64,000 bases of DNA from Prorocentrum cordatum (GCA_963575745.1 CAUYUJ010015732.1:242501-306500), one strand, 5' to 3'. Shown: positions 1 through 10,930, numbered from the stretch's first letter. Translations and numbers: made by a program. Notes: generated by a model from the letters alone, not told the origin.

Positions 1-590
1 TGGCAGACCAGGTGCCTTGGCATATTCTTCCGAACATGTGCAATGGGAAATCGAACTTGCATATCTGGTCCGGGCTGCGACGAGCAATTCGAGAGATGAG
101 CTGCCAGTCGAAGTGTCAAAGTTCATTCGCAGGAGGTTGCGACCAATTTTGCGGAACATGAATGACAGAAGAGTTGCAGGCCCAGACGATGTACCGCCTG
201 ATTTGTGGAACGTTGTAGTTGAGGACGTTCATGCGTGCGGGGTGTGGTTGGACATTTGCAATGCATGTCGGCAGACGCAGGACGTCCTCGACGCCTGGAG
301 AGGTGCTGAGGTATTGCTCTTGCTTAAGAAAGGAAACCGCACATTGCCCAGCATTTACCGCCCTATTTCTTTGTTGACTGTCGGCCTCAAGATATTGGCA
401 TCGATGCTGCGCAACATTTTTTTGCGAGGAGGCGCTGAAGGGCGAATGCTGTCATGTCGATTTGGTTTCCAGCCGCGGCGTGGCACGGCCGACGCGCGCA
501 TGCTGATCAGGTGGGTCACCGGTGCAGCTACGTCAGATGATCGTGTTTTTCGGTTGTTGTTGTTGTTGTTTGATTTTCTCGATTAGGCAC
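1..590 (+). pseudogene. LINE reverse transcriptase, N-terminal part (fragment)
   Basis: The frame is open from the left window edge, so the 5' end lies outside. The translation carries the fingers part of a non-LTR reverse transcriptase: a 'GPDDVPPDLW' block, then 'YRPISLLTVGLKILASML' (RT block 1) and 'FGFQPRRGTADARMLIR' (RT block 2). It dissolves at about 540-585, where motif A (the first catalytic Asp) should be, into a short TTG-rich leucine run and a stop. Motifs B and C are absent. In an intact element it would copy LINE RNA at a nicked target. The fragment at 4353-5137 holds the missing RT half and may be the same copy, split by later insertions; that link is inference. Confidence 0.8.
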
Positions 591-1080
591 ATGCGCTCGG
601 CAGGCTAAGGCCGGAAGCCTTGTGCGTTGCTTTGGGGCGCCCCGGGTTTCTTTCACCACTGGTATGTTCAAAGGTATGTGCGCGACGCGTTCCCCCCCCC
701 CCAGCGGCGGCGGCGGCGCGTCGGTAGGTGGATCCCTGCGGCGGCTCAGCGGGAAAACGGCAACGCGCTGGCATAGCACAGGGGTGCCCTTCGCGATGGG
801 GACCGATCGCAACCACTCATGGACCGATCGTCGACCATTTCGGACTGGTCACAACCAGTTGCGATCGGTCCGAAAATGTTGCGATGTTTTTGGGTCGGCT
901 CATTCAGATTTCGACCAGGGGAAAGATCATGGGAGCGCTTCTGGTTGCACTGAACTTCCTGAAGCCGCCCAATGGGAAGCTGAAACAGCGGTTGCGATCG
1001 GTCCGATCACCGACGGCCGATCATAATCTCAGGTAAACACATGCACTTGAGCCCGAAGGTGGCCATGATTCGTATACGAA
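591..1080. other. No recognisable gene; GACCGATCG-type words
   Basis: No coding similarity was recognised. Between about 800 and 1025 the word 'gcgatcggtcc' and its reverse complement recur several times, giving short inverted repeats. Open frames here are short and overlap on both strands. Confidence 0.4.
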
Positions 1081-1084
1081 AATT

Positions 1085-1190
1085 ATGTGATTCGTGTGCG
1101 ATTCCTACGCGATTCGTGTACGATTCTTTTGTGTTGCGTGTACGGTTCCGACGTGATTCGCATGCAATTCCGATGTGATTCGTCCGAGGA
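1085..1190. repeat. 11-bp tandem array, unit like 'tgtgcgattcg'
   Basis: About nine and a half consecutive 11-bp units can be laid out without gaps (tgtgcgattcc, tacgcgattcg, tgtacgattct, tttgtgttgcg, tgtacggttcc, gacgtgattcg and so on). Units differ by 2-5 bases but the 11-bp register never slips. Confidence 0.8.
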
Positions 1191-1324
1191 ATTCGCTTGG
1201 ATCCTAAGAGGGTCTCTGTGCGAATCGCAACAATCTCCACGGCTCATACCAAGTCCTGATTCTTGGGAGAGCCTTCTCGGGAATCCTAGGAATTCCAAGG
1301 GATCTGACCACTGGCCAGATTCCT

Positions 1325-1775
1325 TTGCAACTCTGCAGAAACTCTGAACAAATCTGCAGAAACTCTGAACAAATCTGCAGGAGCTCTGCAGAAGCTCTGC
1401 GAACATTCGTCAGAAGCTCTGCAGAAGCTCTGCAGAAGCTTTGAAGAGGCTTTGCAGGAGCTCTGCATACACTCTGCGTAAGATCCGCATAAGCTCTTCA
1501 GAAACTCAGCATAAGCTCTTCATAACCTCTTCGGAAGCTCTGCATAAGCTCTTCAGAAATTCACCGGAAGCTCTTCGGAAGCTCTGCAGAAGCTTTGCGT
1601 AACATCTTCATAAACTCTTCGTAAGCTCTGCAGGAGCTCTGTAGCAGCCCTGCGTAAGCTCTTCAGAAGCTCTGCGTAAGCTCTGCAGAAGCTCGGCAGA
1701 AGCATTTCGGAAGATCTGAATAAACTCTGCATGAGTTCTGCAGAAGCTCTGCAAAAGCTCTCGGATATGATGCTA
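1325..1775. repeat. 11-bp tandem array, unit 'cagaagctctg'
   Basis: About 40 degenerate units of 'cagaagctctg', with perfect runs near 1415-1440. On the minus strand three units (33 bp) make an 11-residue repeat such as SFCRASAELMQ, SLFRSSEMLLP, SFCRAYAELLK. The long minus-strand frame is a consequence of the array and not a gene. Confidence 0.85.
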
Positions 1776-1989
1776 TCAGGTGTTCTCAGTGAAGATTTGT
1801 ATAGGAATCCTTCCGGCTGCGATTCGTCCGCCTCCAGTGGTTGTAATCTGACCGGTGTAGTTTGTGAGCAGTCCGAAGTGGTAGTCATTTGTCATATTCT
1901 CGTGCCCCGTCCCCTATGTAGTGTAGAGGCCTCCGGCCGGTGCCGCCGATCTGGGACGATCGTCAGCAAGACGTTTTCGCCCTAGCGCG

Positions 1990-2475
1990 GTTGTTCAAAC
2001 GTAGGTGGTTTGGAAACAGCTTGGAAGCATTGCGTGGGCTTCTTGAGGGGCCTTCGCGACGCATCTTCGAGGCCTCTTGTGGGGGCGTCTTGGAGGTGAT
2101 TGTTGAGCCTCTTGGGCCTTTTGGGCTTCTTGGGGGCATGCAGGAAGCATCGTGAGGCCATCTGGGGGCGTGTAGGAGTTTATTGTTAAGCCTTGGGGGG
2201 CGCTTTTGGGCGCGTTTTGAGGACCTTTTGAGGGCCACTTGGAGCCTCTCCGGGTTTCCTGGGGGCTCCTAGGGCCATTTCGGTGCCTCCTGGGCGCCTC
2301 TTGGGCCATCTTGGGCTTTTCTGGGGCCGTCATGGAGCTCTCTTGGGCGCTTCTTGGGCCCGTCCTGGAGCCCGCTTGAGCTGTCTTGGGGGGCCTCCCG
2401 GGCCGTCTTGGGCCCTCGTGGGCCGTCTTCGGGCCCACTTGACAGGGTTTGGGCCTGTTTTGGGGGTCTCTTGGG
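1990..2475. repeat. 11-bp tandem array, CTTGGGC-type unit
   Basis: Degenerate 11-bp units; the clearest stretch is about 2285-2430, readable as gcctcctgggc, gcctcttgggc, catcttgggct, tttctggggcc and so on. Same family as the arrays at 12.8, 24.3, 37.3 and 38.1 kb (some on the other strand). Confidence 0.75.
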
Positions 2476-2654
2476 CCGTGTTGGACACTGCGAAGTCCGA
2501 AGAAACGATAATTCAAACTCAATACGTTTTCCTACGGGAGTGGGGCGGTCTTTCCGTCTTTGGGCGCTCTTAGGAGGTGTCGGGAGGGTACGTTGGAGGC
2601 TTCTGGAGCCGTCTGAGGAACATATTGAGTGTCTTGGAGCGACACTTCGGCCAT

Positions 2655-2822
2655 TCAGGGCCCTCTTGTTGTAGTAGTAGTTGTAGTAGTTTATTGTTGT
2701 TGTTGTGGTTGTTTTTTTTGTAGTTTTTGTTTTTGTTTTTGTTGTTGTTGTTGTTGTTGTGGTTGTTGTTGTTGCTGTTGTTGTTGTTGTTGTTGTTCTT
2801 GTTGTTGTTGTTGTTTTCTTCT
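2655..2822. repeat. TTG/GTT trinucleotide microsatellite
   Basis: Imperfect (TTG)n with GTA interruptions, directly abutting the left end of composite element copy A. It produces poly-Cys, poly-Leu and poly-Asn/Gln frames with no coding meaning. Confidence 0.9.
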
Positions 2823-2828
2823 TCCCCT

Positions 2829-4188
2829 CCCAACCATCCTGTGGTGTTGTGTCCTCGTTTTGAACAAACAGCGCCCCGCGTCCTCACTCCTCCTCTCCTC
2901 CTCCTCCTCCATCCCACCAGCATCATCGTCATTATCACCATCGTCATCATCATCACCATCGTCACCGTGACTGTCGTCGTCCTCATCATCGTCACCACCG
3001 TCATCATCGTCACTATCATCTTCATCACCATCATCATCGCCATCATCGAAACCATCATCGTCACCAGCTTCGGCACACCCCTCACATGTTTCGTGGCCCC
3101 ATAGGGAGCTCCACCGAAAGCCCCAGCGCGGCCGGCCGCATGCGTCACGCACACCCAATTCGGCACACCCCTCACGTTTCGCGGCCCCATAGGGAGCTCC
3201 ACCGAAAGCCCCAGTGCCGCCGGCCGCATGCGTCACGCACACCCACTTCGGCTCACCCCTCACACGTTTCGTGGCCCCATAGGGAGCTCCACCGAAGGCC
3301 CCAGTGCCGCCGCCCGCATGCGTCCCGGGAGCTCCACCGAAGGCCCCAATGCGTCCCGCACACCCAATTCGGCACACCCCTCACACGTTTCGTGGCCCCT
3401 TAGGGAGCTCCCGAAGGCCCCAGTGGCGGCGTTCACATGCGCATGCGTCACGCACACCCTAGTCGGCACACCCCTCACAGGTTTCGTGGCCCCGTAGGGA
3501 GCTCCACCGGAGGCCCCAGTGGCAGCGCTCACATGCGTCACCCACACCCACCCAATTCGGCACACCCCTCACACGTTTCGTGGCCCCATAGGGAGCTCCA
3601 CCGAAGGCCCCAGTGGCCGCGCTCACATGCGTCCCCACCAGCCATCCCGGCACGCCCCTCACAGGTTTCGTGGCCCCATAGGGAGCTCCACCGAAGGCCC
3701 CAGTGGCCGCGCTCACATGCGTCACCCGCACGCAATTCGGCACGCCCCTCACAGGTTTCGTGGCCCCATAGGGAGCTCCACCGAAGGCCCCAGTGGCGTC
3801 GCTCACATGCGTCCCCGCCACACATCCCGGTACACCCCTCACACGCTGCGTGGCCCCGTAGGGAGCTCCACCGGAGGCCCCAGTGGCGGCACTTACATGC
3901 GTCTCCGCCTCCCATCCCGGCCCCCCCCTGTATGTTTCGGGGCCCCATAGGGAGCTCCACTGGAGGCCCCAGTGGCGGCCCTCACATGCGTTTCCGCCAC
4001 CCATGTCGGCACACCCCGCACGTGTTTCATGGCCCCACAGGGAGCTTCACCGAAAGCCCCAGTGGCACCCATCGCGGCACACCCCTCACACGTTCCGTGG
4101 TCCTATGGGGAGTTCCACTGAAGATGAAACCCACAGCTGCGGTGCTCACATCTGCATATGGTTGGTTTCTTCGCCAAGCTAATTTATT
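2829..4188 (+). mobile_element. Composite tandem-repeat element, copy A
   Basis: Left end 'cccaaccatcctgtggtgtt' is followed by 'gtcctcgttttgaa', a CTCCTC-rich stretch, a CATCAT/CGTCAT microsatellite (about 2915-3065), an array of 90-bp units, and right end 'catatggttgg..ttcgcca'. The outermost parts include CCCAACCAT and its complement ATGGTTGG, a short terminal inverted repeat. The same order occurs at 19.2, 21.7 (reverse) and 46.5 kb, and partly at 44.1 kb. No transposase lies inside, so if mobile it is non-autonomous. No target-site duplication is obvious by eye. Confidence 0.7.
3071..4110. repeat. 90-bp tandem array in element copy A
   Basis: 'cggcacacccctcac' recurs near 3071, 3161, 3249, 3464, 3558, 3648, 3738, 3828, 3918 and 4007, mostly 88-94 bp apart. 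The core shared with the 77-bp arrays is 'gccccatagggagctccacc' followed by 'gaaggccccagtgg'. Since 90 is divisible by 3, frames stay open as 30-residue repeats (e.g. FRGPIGSSTEGPSG). I regard these as non-coding. Confidence 0.9.
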
Positions 4189-4352
4189 TTTGCATGGCCC
4201 CGCGTTCGAGCTCTCCGGGGCGAGGGGCCGACCCGGAGTGAGCTGGAGCTCCGATTTTGCCACCAAAATTGTCTCGGACCCCCCCCCCTACCCCGGCAGA
4301 GCCAGCAGAGCTGAAGCTCAAGAACTGAGGTTCAGGCTATATCTGAGGGTCT

Positions 4353-5137
4353 TTGAAACTCAATCGCCGGATCGGCGGATTTATTGTAGTTGAATCCGTG
4401 ATGCTTCGTGGTGTTTTCGACGGTTTTCAACGACAAGATGAAATCAGGTACGTTGTCGCCCGAGACGCTCTTGACGCAGATGACACGTTGCTCCTTTCAA
4501 GCCATGCGGGAAATTCCAAAGCAGTGCTTAATGCGAACGCATTATAAGGGCAAAGATATGGTGTGTGACTTCATTGGGACAAATAGTGTCTGACAGCTTG
4601 TTGGCGATGCCGACGGGGAAAAAAAACAAACGTGTCACAGAAGCAGTCTATTTAGGAGGTTATATTACGAGCGACGGGCGAGTTGGAAACGAACTAAAAC
4701 GGGAATCGGGCGAAGATAATGGGCATCCATGCAATTTTGCAAGATCTGGAAACGATCCAAATCTACACCAGTCGCGCGATTAGCAAGATATTATATGTAT
4801 TCGTTGTGGCTGTTCAAGACTGATAGAACTATATTGGGCGTTTTGCATTACAGATGTTTGCGACAGGTATTGGGCATCCCTCATTGTCATTGTCCGAGAG
4901 TCTTAACCGCCATCGTGCTTGCGCGTGCTGGATCCGAGCCGCTCTCTGCAAAGTGATGTGATCGACAAGGGGAACTCTACAAACGAATCGCTTCTTATCG
5001 AGACAACTTCTTGTCAAAACGACCCGGCGTGCAACGGCGATGGCGCGCCCAAGAACCAGGCTTGCCGACGACGCAGAGGGAGACCCAGACGACAATGGGC
5101 ACACTCCTTTCACAAGCTGGATCAATTGAGCGCATGA
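4353..5137 (+). pseudogene. LINE reverse transcriptase, C-terminal half (frameshifted)
   Basis: Several frames together spell the end of a non-LTR RT. Near 4470 'LDADDTLLLSS' corresponds to the YADD catalytic motif, with Tyr replaced by Asp. Around 4640 'AVYLGGYITSDGRVGNEL' is the thumb block. About 4790-4910 contains 'CLRQVLGIPHCHCPRV'. About 4960-5010 'LYKRIASYRDNF', and near 5070 'RRRRGRPRRQWA', a C-terminal GRPR..W motif common in this LINE type. At least three frame changes and a stop (near 4546) show it is dead. It may be the other half of the fragment at 1-590. Confidence 0.8.
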
Positions 5138-6480
5138 TGGAAACATTTTTCGTCCACCGTCTCCCCTCCTCTCTTTCTCCTTCCACTGATTCGACGCGCC
5201 AGACGCGGTTCTTGCAACTTGTTGACCTCGCTCTCTGCCCGCACGTCCTTCATGGATGCGCGGTTTTCGCATCAGGGGTTTTCGGGGCTTTTCTAAGACC
5301 TTCTCGTGGTTTTCCCAGGGCCATCTTGGAGGCCTTGCGGGCGCTCTTGGGGCCATTTTGGCGACCATCGATCAAGAAAGGGGGTTTCTCAATTGTTGCC
5401 CCCTTCTTCGGGGGCAGAAGCGGCACCCTTGTGGCAGAAGAGTTGGAACAGTTTTACGAAGGGGCCTGGCCGACCACTTCCTGGGCTTTGCTACCGCAAC
5501 TGCTGCTACTCCTGCTGCTACTACTCATGTTTCAATAGTGCGGCTTACTATTAATAAGAGTAATAACACGAACGCTCAGTTCTCAGGTTACACCGAACTA
5601 CTTGTGAGTGTATTGCAAATGCTACCGCGACTGCTACTACATGTGCTATCGGTGCTAGGTAATATTCGTGATGCAAGACAGTCACCACTCCTACTGCTAC
5701 TAGACCAACAGTTGGTACTAGCTCGACTACGGATGCCAATGCTAATGCGTATCTTACGGGTACTACTAGCACGGATCGAGGCACCTACATTTTTGTTAGC
5801 ACGTGTCATAATATTGCTTGCGTGTTGATAAACCGATTATTGCGTACGCTCATGCTTATATTCGTTTCAGTATTCGTACGAGCATTCTGTCCAATGTTAC
5901 AAGTACAGAAACGCATGCATCCACTGTTCGTGTTGGTTTCACGGCGGTTACGAATACGAATGCAAGATCCAGGTTACCATTCTTGATACCATTATTCAGA
6001 GCACTGGTGCATACACAAACGACCGTATTTGCTAATCTGAACACGTCATTTACTAATACTAAGAGCAGTAGTATTGCGAGTGCGAGATCGAATGCTTATA
6101 TTAATGCTAGTCGCATTGGTCATTTCATTATCCAGACGCATTATTCAATACATGCATATTGCAGGAGGCCGCTGGAGACCGCGGGAGGCCACGGGAGATC
6201 ACGGGATTCCAAGGTGCCAGACCGATCCCAGATTTGGCGATCCCTTGGCAGGGCTTCTCGGGAGAATTATCGGATGGGCTTCGGCCCACTCCTCCACCGT
6301 AGGTCACACTTCTCAGGGTTGCTTCTTGGGGCCTCTTCGGGGCGTAGTATTGAAGCCTCTTGGGTTTTGGGGGGGCTTCTTGGGGGCCTCCTGGGTTCGC
6401 CCCGTGTTGGGGCTGACTCCGATCGTGAGCTCGAGCTGGTTGAGCGCCCCGCACATTTTGAGTAAAACCAGCTCTGGCCG
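5138..6480. other. Gene-poor stretch with short periodic tracts
   Basis: 5260-5380 and 6300-6410 carry CTTGGGGCC-type near-11-bp periodic sequence; 6165-6235 shows a 10-bp period (gaggccgctg, gagaccgcgg, gaggccacgg, gagatcacgg). From about 5500 to 6150 the sequence is more AT-rich with GCTACTACT-like words. No gene recognised. Confidence 0.45.
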
Positions 6481-6499
6481 TGCCATGAGTTTGGGCAGC

Positions 6500-6760
6500 T
6501 CTAGCTGAAGACCCAGATCAGTTCGGCCGAGATACGGACGCCAATGACGACCAGATCCATCACGCCGTAAAGTACAGCACAGTACGGAATATCACAGTTC
6601 AGCACGGCACAGCATGTCATTGCGCAGCGCAGCAGAGGACAGCCTTTGGCAAGCTATCACCACCACAGTCATCATCATCAGCATTGCCACTGTCCATTAC
6701 CCAAGTTAGGGCAGATCATATCCCTTTCCGGGTCCGTGGACCGATACAGTTTCACGACGC
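6500..6760. repeat. Dispersed repeat, copy 1 (pair with 8955-9180)
   Basis: Shares order and wording with 8955-9180: CACAGTACGG/CACAGTATGG, CAGCACGGCACAGC, a CATCATCA tract, 'cattgcc.ctgtcc.tt.cccaag', then 'atatccctttccgggtccgt' matching 'atatccttttccgtgttcgt'. Divergent, no coding content seen. Confidence 0.6.
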
Positions 6761-6934
6761 GAGGTGTTTGGGCCGGCTGGGTATCGGGCGATAGTTTTGC
6801 CTGGAGCAGCCGTTCGCGACGATAGGCGTCCCCGGAACGCATCTTGGCGAGGCTCGGCTGATGGAAGGCAATTCGGGGCCCGAAAGTTTGCCAAAACATT
6901 CAGAATAATTCAAAGCCAGCCGGAAACCTCTGAT

Positions 6935-7130
6935 CCTCGATTCTCGATCCGCCCCCCTCCCCGATCCTTGATCCTCTTCGATCATGTTCGATCCTCTTCG
7001 ATTCTCGATCCTGCTCGATCCTTCTCGATCCTCGATCCTCTTCTTCGGTCCTCGTTCCTCCTCGATCCTCTTCGGCCCTCGATCCCTCTCTTCGGTCCTC
7101 CTCGTTCATCCTCGACCCTTGATCCTAGAA
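6935..7130. repeat. GATCCTCTTC-type minisatellite
   Basis: Alternating 10-bp (gatcctcttc, gatcatgttc, gatcctgctc, gatccttctc) and 7-bp (gatcctc) words, very rich in GATC. Similar short tracts recur near 34450-34650 and 60915-60945. Confidence 0.7.
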
Positions 7131-7134
7131 GCTC

Positions 7135-7750
7135 TCTTTTCTCTCGTCCCCCGACCCCCCGCCGCGCGGCCAGTCCAGGAGCAACGGCGCCTCGTGAGGT
7201 GCATCGCGCACCTCAACTCGGTGGCGAACCAACGCCGGAAGGCCCCGTCCCCCCGCCCTGGCGGGGTTGGCGGTGGCTAGACGCATCCCTGGCCCCAGGT
7301 GCCCCCAGGATTGCCAGGAGGCCCCCGCGCGGCCTCCAGCAATCCTCACCAGGCCCAGAGAGCTCCAGGGGCTCCAGAATGGCGTGACAGGCCGGGGACA
7401 CCGTGGGCCATGACTATTTCTAGCAATGCCCGACCCCTGGCGGGGAAGGTCGAGTCGGGTTGGAAGACAGGGAGAGCTTGACGACAAAGGGGTTTGAGAT
7501 TGGTGTTTTCAGCCTTGTGTTGCTCTCCAGCAGCTGCGCCTTGCCGAGAGTCGTCGGGGGGGTGCTGGGATCGTCCTGGACGTCGGCCAGGGATGCCAGG
7601 GATGACTCGAAAACCAGACGACGAGCAGGCCGATTTGGGTCGGACGATAGTGGAGGATTGGGAAAGTGGGCCTGTTAAGACATCTGCGACTTGCACGTGG
7701 TTTCGGCCTCGCCGCTGGTCGCTTTCCTCGATGCCTCGCCTAAGGCGCGT
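7135..7750. other. GC-rich stretch, no recognised gene
   Basis: A minus-strand frame (7346-7870) and several plus-strand frames are open, but none has a recognisable domain and codon-position bias is not convincing. Confidence 0.35.
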
Positions 7751-7754
7751 CTGA

Positions 7755-7835
7755 CACGCATCCCATGGCACGTCCATTGACACGTTCCTTGGCGTGTTCC
7801 CTGGCGCTTCCATTGGCACGTCAACTAGCGTCAAG
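7755..7835. repeat. 12-bp minisatellite TGGCACGTCC..
   Basis: Short run of units like 'tggcacgtccat', 'tgacacgttcct', 'tggcgtgttccc'. The same unit makes the larger array at 8300-8430 and a relic at 8915-8950. Confidence 0.7.
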
Positions 7836-8009
7836 GGAGGAACAATAACACCCACACCCGGACCGGACAATTGGCGTCTTTTAAACGGCCCTGGGCGTTT
7901 ATTAAACAGCCCTGCCCTGTTTGATTCCTCCCTTGGGTGCGTTTACTAAACGGCTTCGCGTGTCGGGGTGGTTATTATCGGGGTGGATTTTTTGCCCTCT
8001 ATAACACGT

Positions 8010-8265
8010 CGAGGGATAGTGGCCCTGGGAGCGCGGACGTAGTATGATTTACAAGGTCATGTACACCGATCGTGGTCCTGGGAGGGCCCTGGGAGCCCGA
8101 TCGCAGCGAAATTCACGCAGCATCCTGGCCCTGGGAGCGCAGACGCAGCGTCATTTACCAGGGATCGAGCAGCTGGGAGCACGGCCGCAGCGTATTGTTC
8201 AAGGGGTCGTGGCTCTTGGAGCGCGAATCCAGTGACACTTACAGAGCATCGTGGCCGTGAGAGCG
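8010..8265. repeat. 42-bp tandem array (first block)
   Basis: Six degenerate copies of a 42-bp unit built around 'gtggccctgggagcgcggac' followed by gcagtgtaatttacaagg-like sequence. The anchor word CTGGGAG is near 8089, 8131, 8173, 8215 and 8257, exactly 42 apart. As 42 is 14 codons, a frame reads as a 14-residue repeat (SWPWERRRSVIYQG, SSSWEHGRSVLFKG). Confidence 0.85.
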
Positions 8266-8299
8266 CGGATCTATTGGAGAAGAGTTTCAGAGCAGGCTG

Positions 8300-8430
8300 G
8301 GTCGTCCCCCTGGCACGTCCCGTGGCACGTTCCGTGGCACGTCCCCTGGCGCGTCCCTTGGCACGTCCCTTGGCTTGACGCGTCCCTGGCGTGTCCCTGG
8401 CGCTTCCATGGCACGTCCCCTGGCGCGTCG
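8300..8430. repeat. 12-bp minisatellite between two 42-bp blocks
   Basis: About ten units of 'tggcacgtcccg/c' giving a (PWHV)n tetrapeptide frame. It interrupts the 42-bp array, which resumes immediately afterwards. Confidence 0.8.
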
Positions 8431-8890
8431 AGGGATAGCGGCCCTGGGAGCGCGACACAGCGTAATTGACAACGATGGTGGGCTTGGGGGGCGACCCCAG
8501 CGCAATGTGTAATGGGTTGTGTCCCTGGGAGCGCGGACGCAGTGTAAGGTTCAAGGGGTCGTGGCGCTGGGAGCTCGGACGCAGACTAAGTTACGAGGAA
8601 TCGTGGCCCTGGGAGCGCGGGCGCCGTGTCATTGATTAGGGATGTTGGCCCTGGGAGCCCGATTTCAGCGTAACTGACGCAGCATCTTGGCCCCGGGAGC
8701 GCGAATCTTTTGTCATTCACGCGGCATTGTGGCCCTGGGAATTCAGACCCAGTGATCTTCGAGGGATCGTGGCGCTGGGAGTTCGGATCAAGCGGAATGT
8801 GCACGGGGGTTGTGGCTTTAGGAGCGCGGACCCCGTGACATTGACATGGTCTCGTGGCCCTCGGAGCGCGGATCCAGCGGCGAAGAGCAG
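8430..8890. repeat. 42-bp tandem array (second block)
   Basis: About eleven further 42-bp units (CTGGGAG-type anchors near 8443, 8485, 8525, 8567, 8609, 8650, 8692 and so on). Relics of the same unit occur at 55045-55150 and 61367-61475. Confidence 0.85.
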
Positions 8891-8954
8891 GTTGGGTCGT
8901 CCCTTGCTTTTTCTCCTGGCACGTTCCGTGGTACTTCCCGTGGCGCGTCAAGAC

Positions 8955-9180
8955 ACGGACGTCAACGATGACTGGATCCACAGCGCAGTCGAGTACACCA
9001 CATTATTGCCCAGCACAGTTGAGCACAGTATGGCACAGCGCATCACAGCGCAGCCCGTGGCACGGCATCATCACAATGGACATCGTCAGCAGTGCCATTG
9101 CCCACTGCCCAAGTCGGACAGTTCTATATCCTTTTCCGTGTTCGTGGGCCGATCATGTTTTGTTTTCTGGGTGCCTTAGT
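8955..9180. repeat. Dispersed repeat, copy 2
   Basis: Partner of 6500-6760. Here it directly follows the 42-bp and 12-bp arrays. Confidence 0.6.
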
Positions 9181-9184
9181 CGCC

Positions 9185-10442
9185 ACGGTTGGACCAGTCT
9201 AGGAGTCAAGGTCAGGACGCGCCTTTGGTCGGAGTTCTGTTCAGAGACCCAGACTGCATACGATGACTCGACGGTCGGTCCAGCGCGCCGTTGCTGGAGA
9301 GTCCTGGGGCCGCCGCGCCGCTGCGCGACGGCGCTGCAGTGCTGAAGTTCTGAACAGCGATGTGGGCGCTGCAGCGATCCAGGAGGGTGACTGCTCAGCC
9401 GCGCCGCCGCCTGCAGGACTTGGACCGCCAGCTCGGCAGAGCTTCAGCGGTCACTGCAGTGCTACGGCAGGTTCGCGCCACATTGCTGCGGCGGCGACCA
9501 CACCGCTGACGCTTAGGGTTGAACGCCGCCTGTGTCCCCGAATCGTCCGATGTCGAGCGATCGGCGCTGCTGGAAAGGCGCGATCGTCCAATGCTGAGCC
9601 AGCGCCGACGTGACCGCGACACGTTCCGCCGTGAAATTGCTGCTCCAGCCAGCCACACTCCGCACAGCAGGCCTTCGAGGCCAAGGGAAGCCGCGAAGGG
9701 AATCCGCATCTGATCTGGAGTCATCGCGGTTTTGTACCAATCGGGCAGTGCGAGGGGGGGGCTACCACCTCCTTGGACACCGAGGGTTCAGGACGGTCGT
9801 GGGCGTCTGCGGGAGCCCTGGGGAGCCCTGGCGGTTCCAGCGGGCACTCGCCTCCCAGAGGAGGAGGAGGGTGAACCCCGTCGGCGCTGCCTGTGTCGAA
9901 CGGGGCGGGCGGGGCGCCGCGCCGCGAGGCGCCTTTGGGCCCTGCTGCGGTGCCCACACCGAGGGGGCGCGGGGCGGGGCCGCGCCGTGCCGTGCCGTGC
10001 AGACTCTGGGGCATTGGTCCGCTCAGGTCTCCAGGGGGGCTCGATGCTCCCCAGGTCCCTCGGGGGGTCTTCCGCTTCTGAGGGGGGGGGAGATACAGAT
10101 TTTGCCACCTTTCCCTCGTCGCCACGGCTGGACTCTCCGCGAAATCCTGGTCGGAACGGACCCCCGGAGGGGTCCTGGGAGGTGCAGTGTCGTTTTCGTT
10201 TAGCCCCCCCATTTCTGGCGCTGCTCGGGCATCTGGGCGCAGCTCGGGCCTCGGAGGGGTTCCCGTCCCTTCTCTAAGGCTCCTTGTGGTGACTGTGAGT
10301 CGTCTCAGATGCTCTCGCTCCCTCTCTTCCTCTCTCCCCCTGCTCCCCTGCCCTTCTCCCCCTCCCTCCCGCCCTTCCCCTGGCCCGCCCGTGCGTTACT
10401 TTGGCCAGAACCCGCCGTGCATAGCTTACGGCGTCGCCCCAG
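9185..10442. other. GC-rich region, no recognised gene
   Basis: Open frames up to 197 codons exist on both strands (e.g. plus 9610-10203), but overlapping frames are equally long, as expected at this GC content, and no domain was recognised. 10300-10380 is a CCCTCT-rich pyrimidine tract ahead of the candidate exon at 10443. Confidence 0.35.
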
Positions 10443-10503
10443 TCCAAAGCCTGACTCCTCCAGCGACTCCGACGACGACGTCGTCGACGACGAATACTTC
10501 TGA
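10443..10503 (+). CDS. Candidate terminal exon encoding an acidic C-terminus
   Basis: After the acceptor-like 'gcgtcgccccag' the sequence reads PKPDSSSDSDDDVVDDEYF and stops at TGA. Nearly every codon ends in C or G (GAC TCC TCC AGC GAC ...). Ser/Asp-rich acidic tails are common protein ends. The first nucleotide completes a split codon, so an upstream exon ending in phase 2 is required; I could not find it. Nothing identifies the protein, and a GAC-rich low-complexity tract could mimic this. Confidence 0.35.
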
Positions 10504-10775
10504 CGGGGCGGCCCGCTCGTGCCACCCTCCCGACCGCAGGGGCGGGACGACCTGGGAGTCGACATCCTCTCCACCGCGGCGGCGGCCATAATTTCTGTGC
10601 AGATTGCAGCCGTGGTAGATGTATTGCTGGTTGTCGAAGTCAGATTTGCAAATATTTGATGTTTTCGATCCCCCTCCTCCGGTGCCCACTGCGTTTTTCA
10701 ATTGATGTGCCCCCCCAGGGCTCGCCTCCGTTTTGTAAGGGAAGTATGTGCTCAAACTACACCCTGGCCCCCCGA

Positions 10776-10866
10776 CAACAACAACGACAACGACAACGAC
10801 GACAACAACAACAACAACATCAACAACAACACCAACAACACCAACAACAACAACAACATCAACACC

Positions 10867-10930
<64 letters not shown>

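Noticed and set aside
9610-10203. 197-codon plus-strand ORF
   Set aside because: No domain, no convincing start, and comparable ORFs on the opposite strand.
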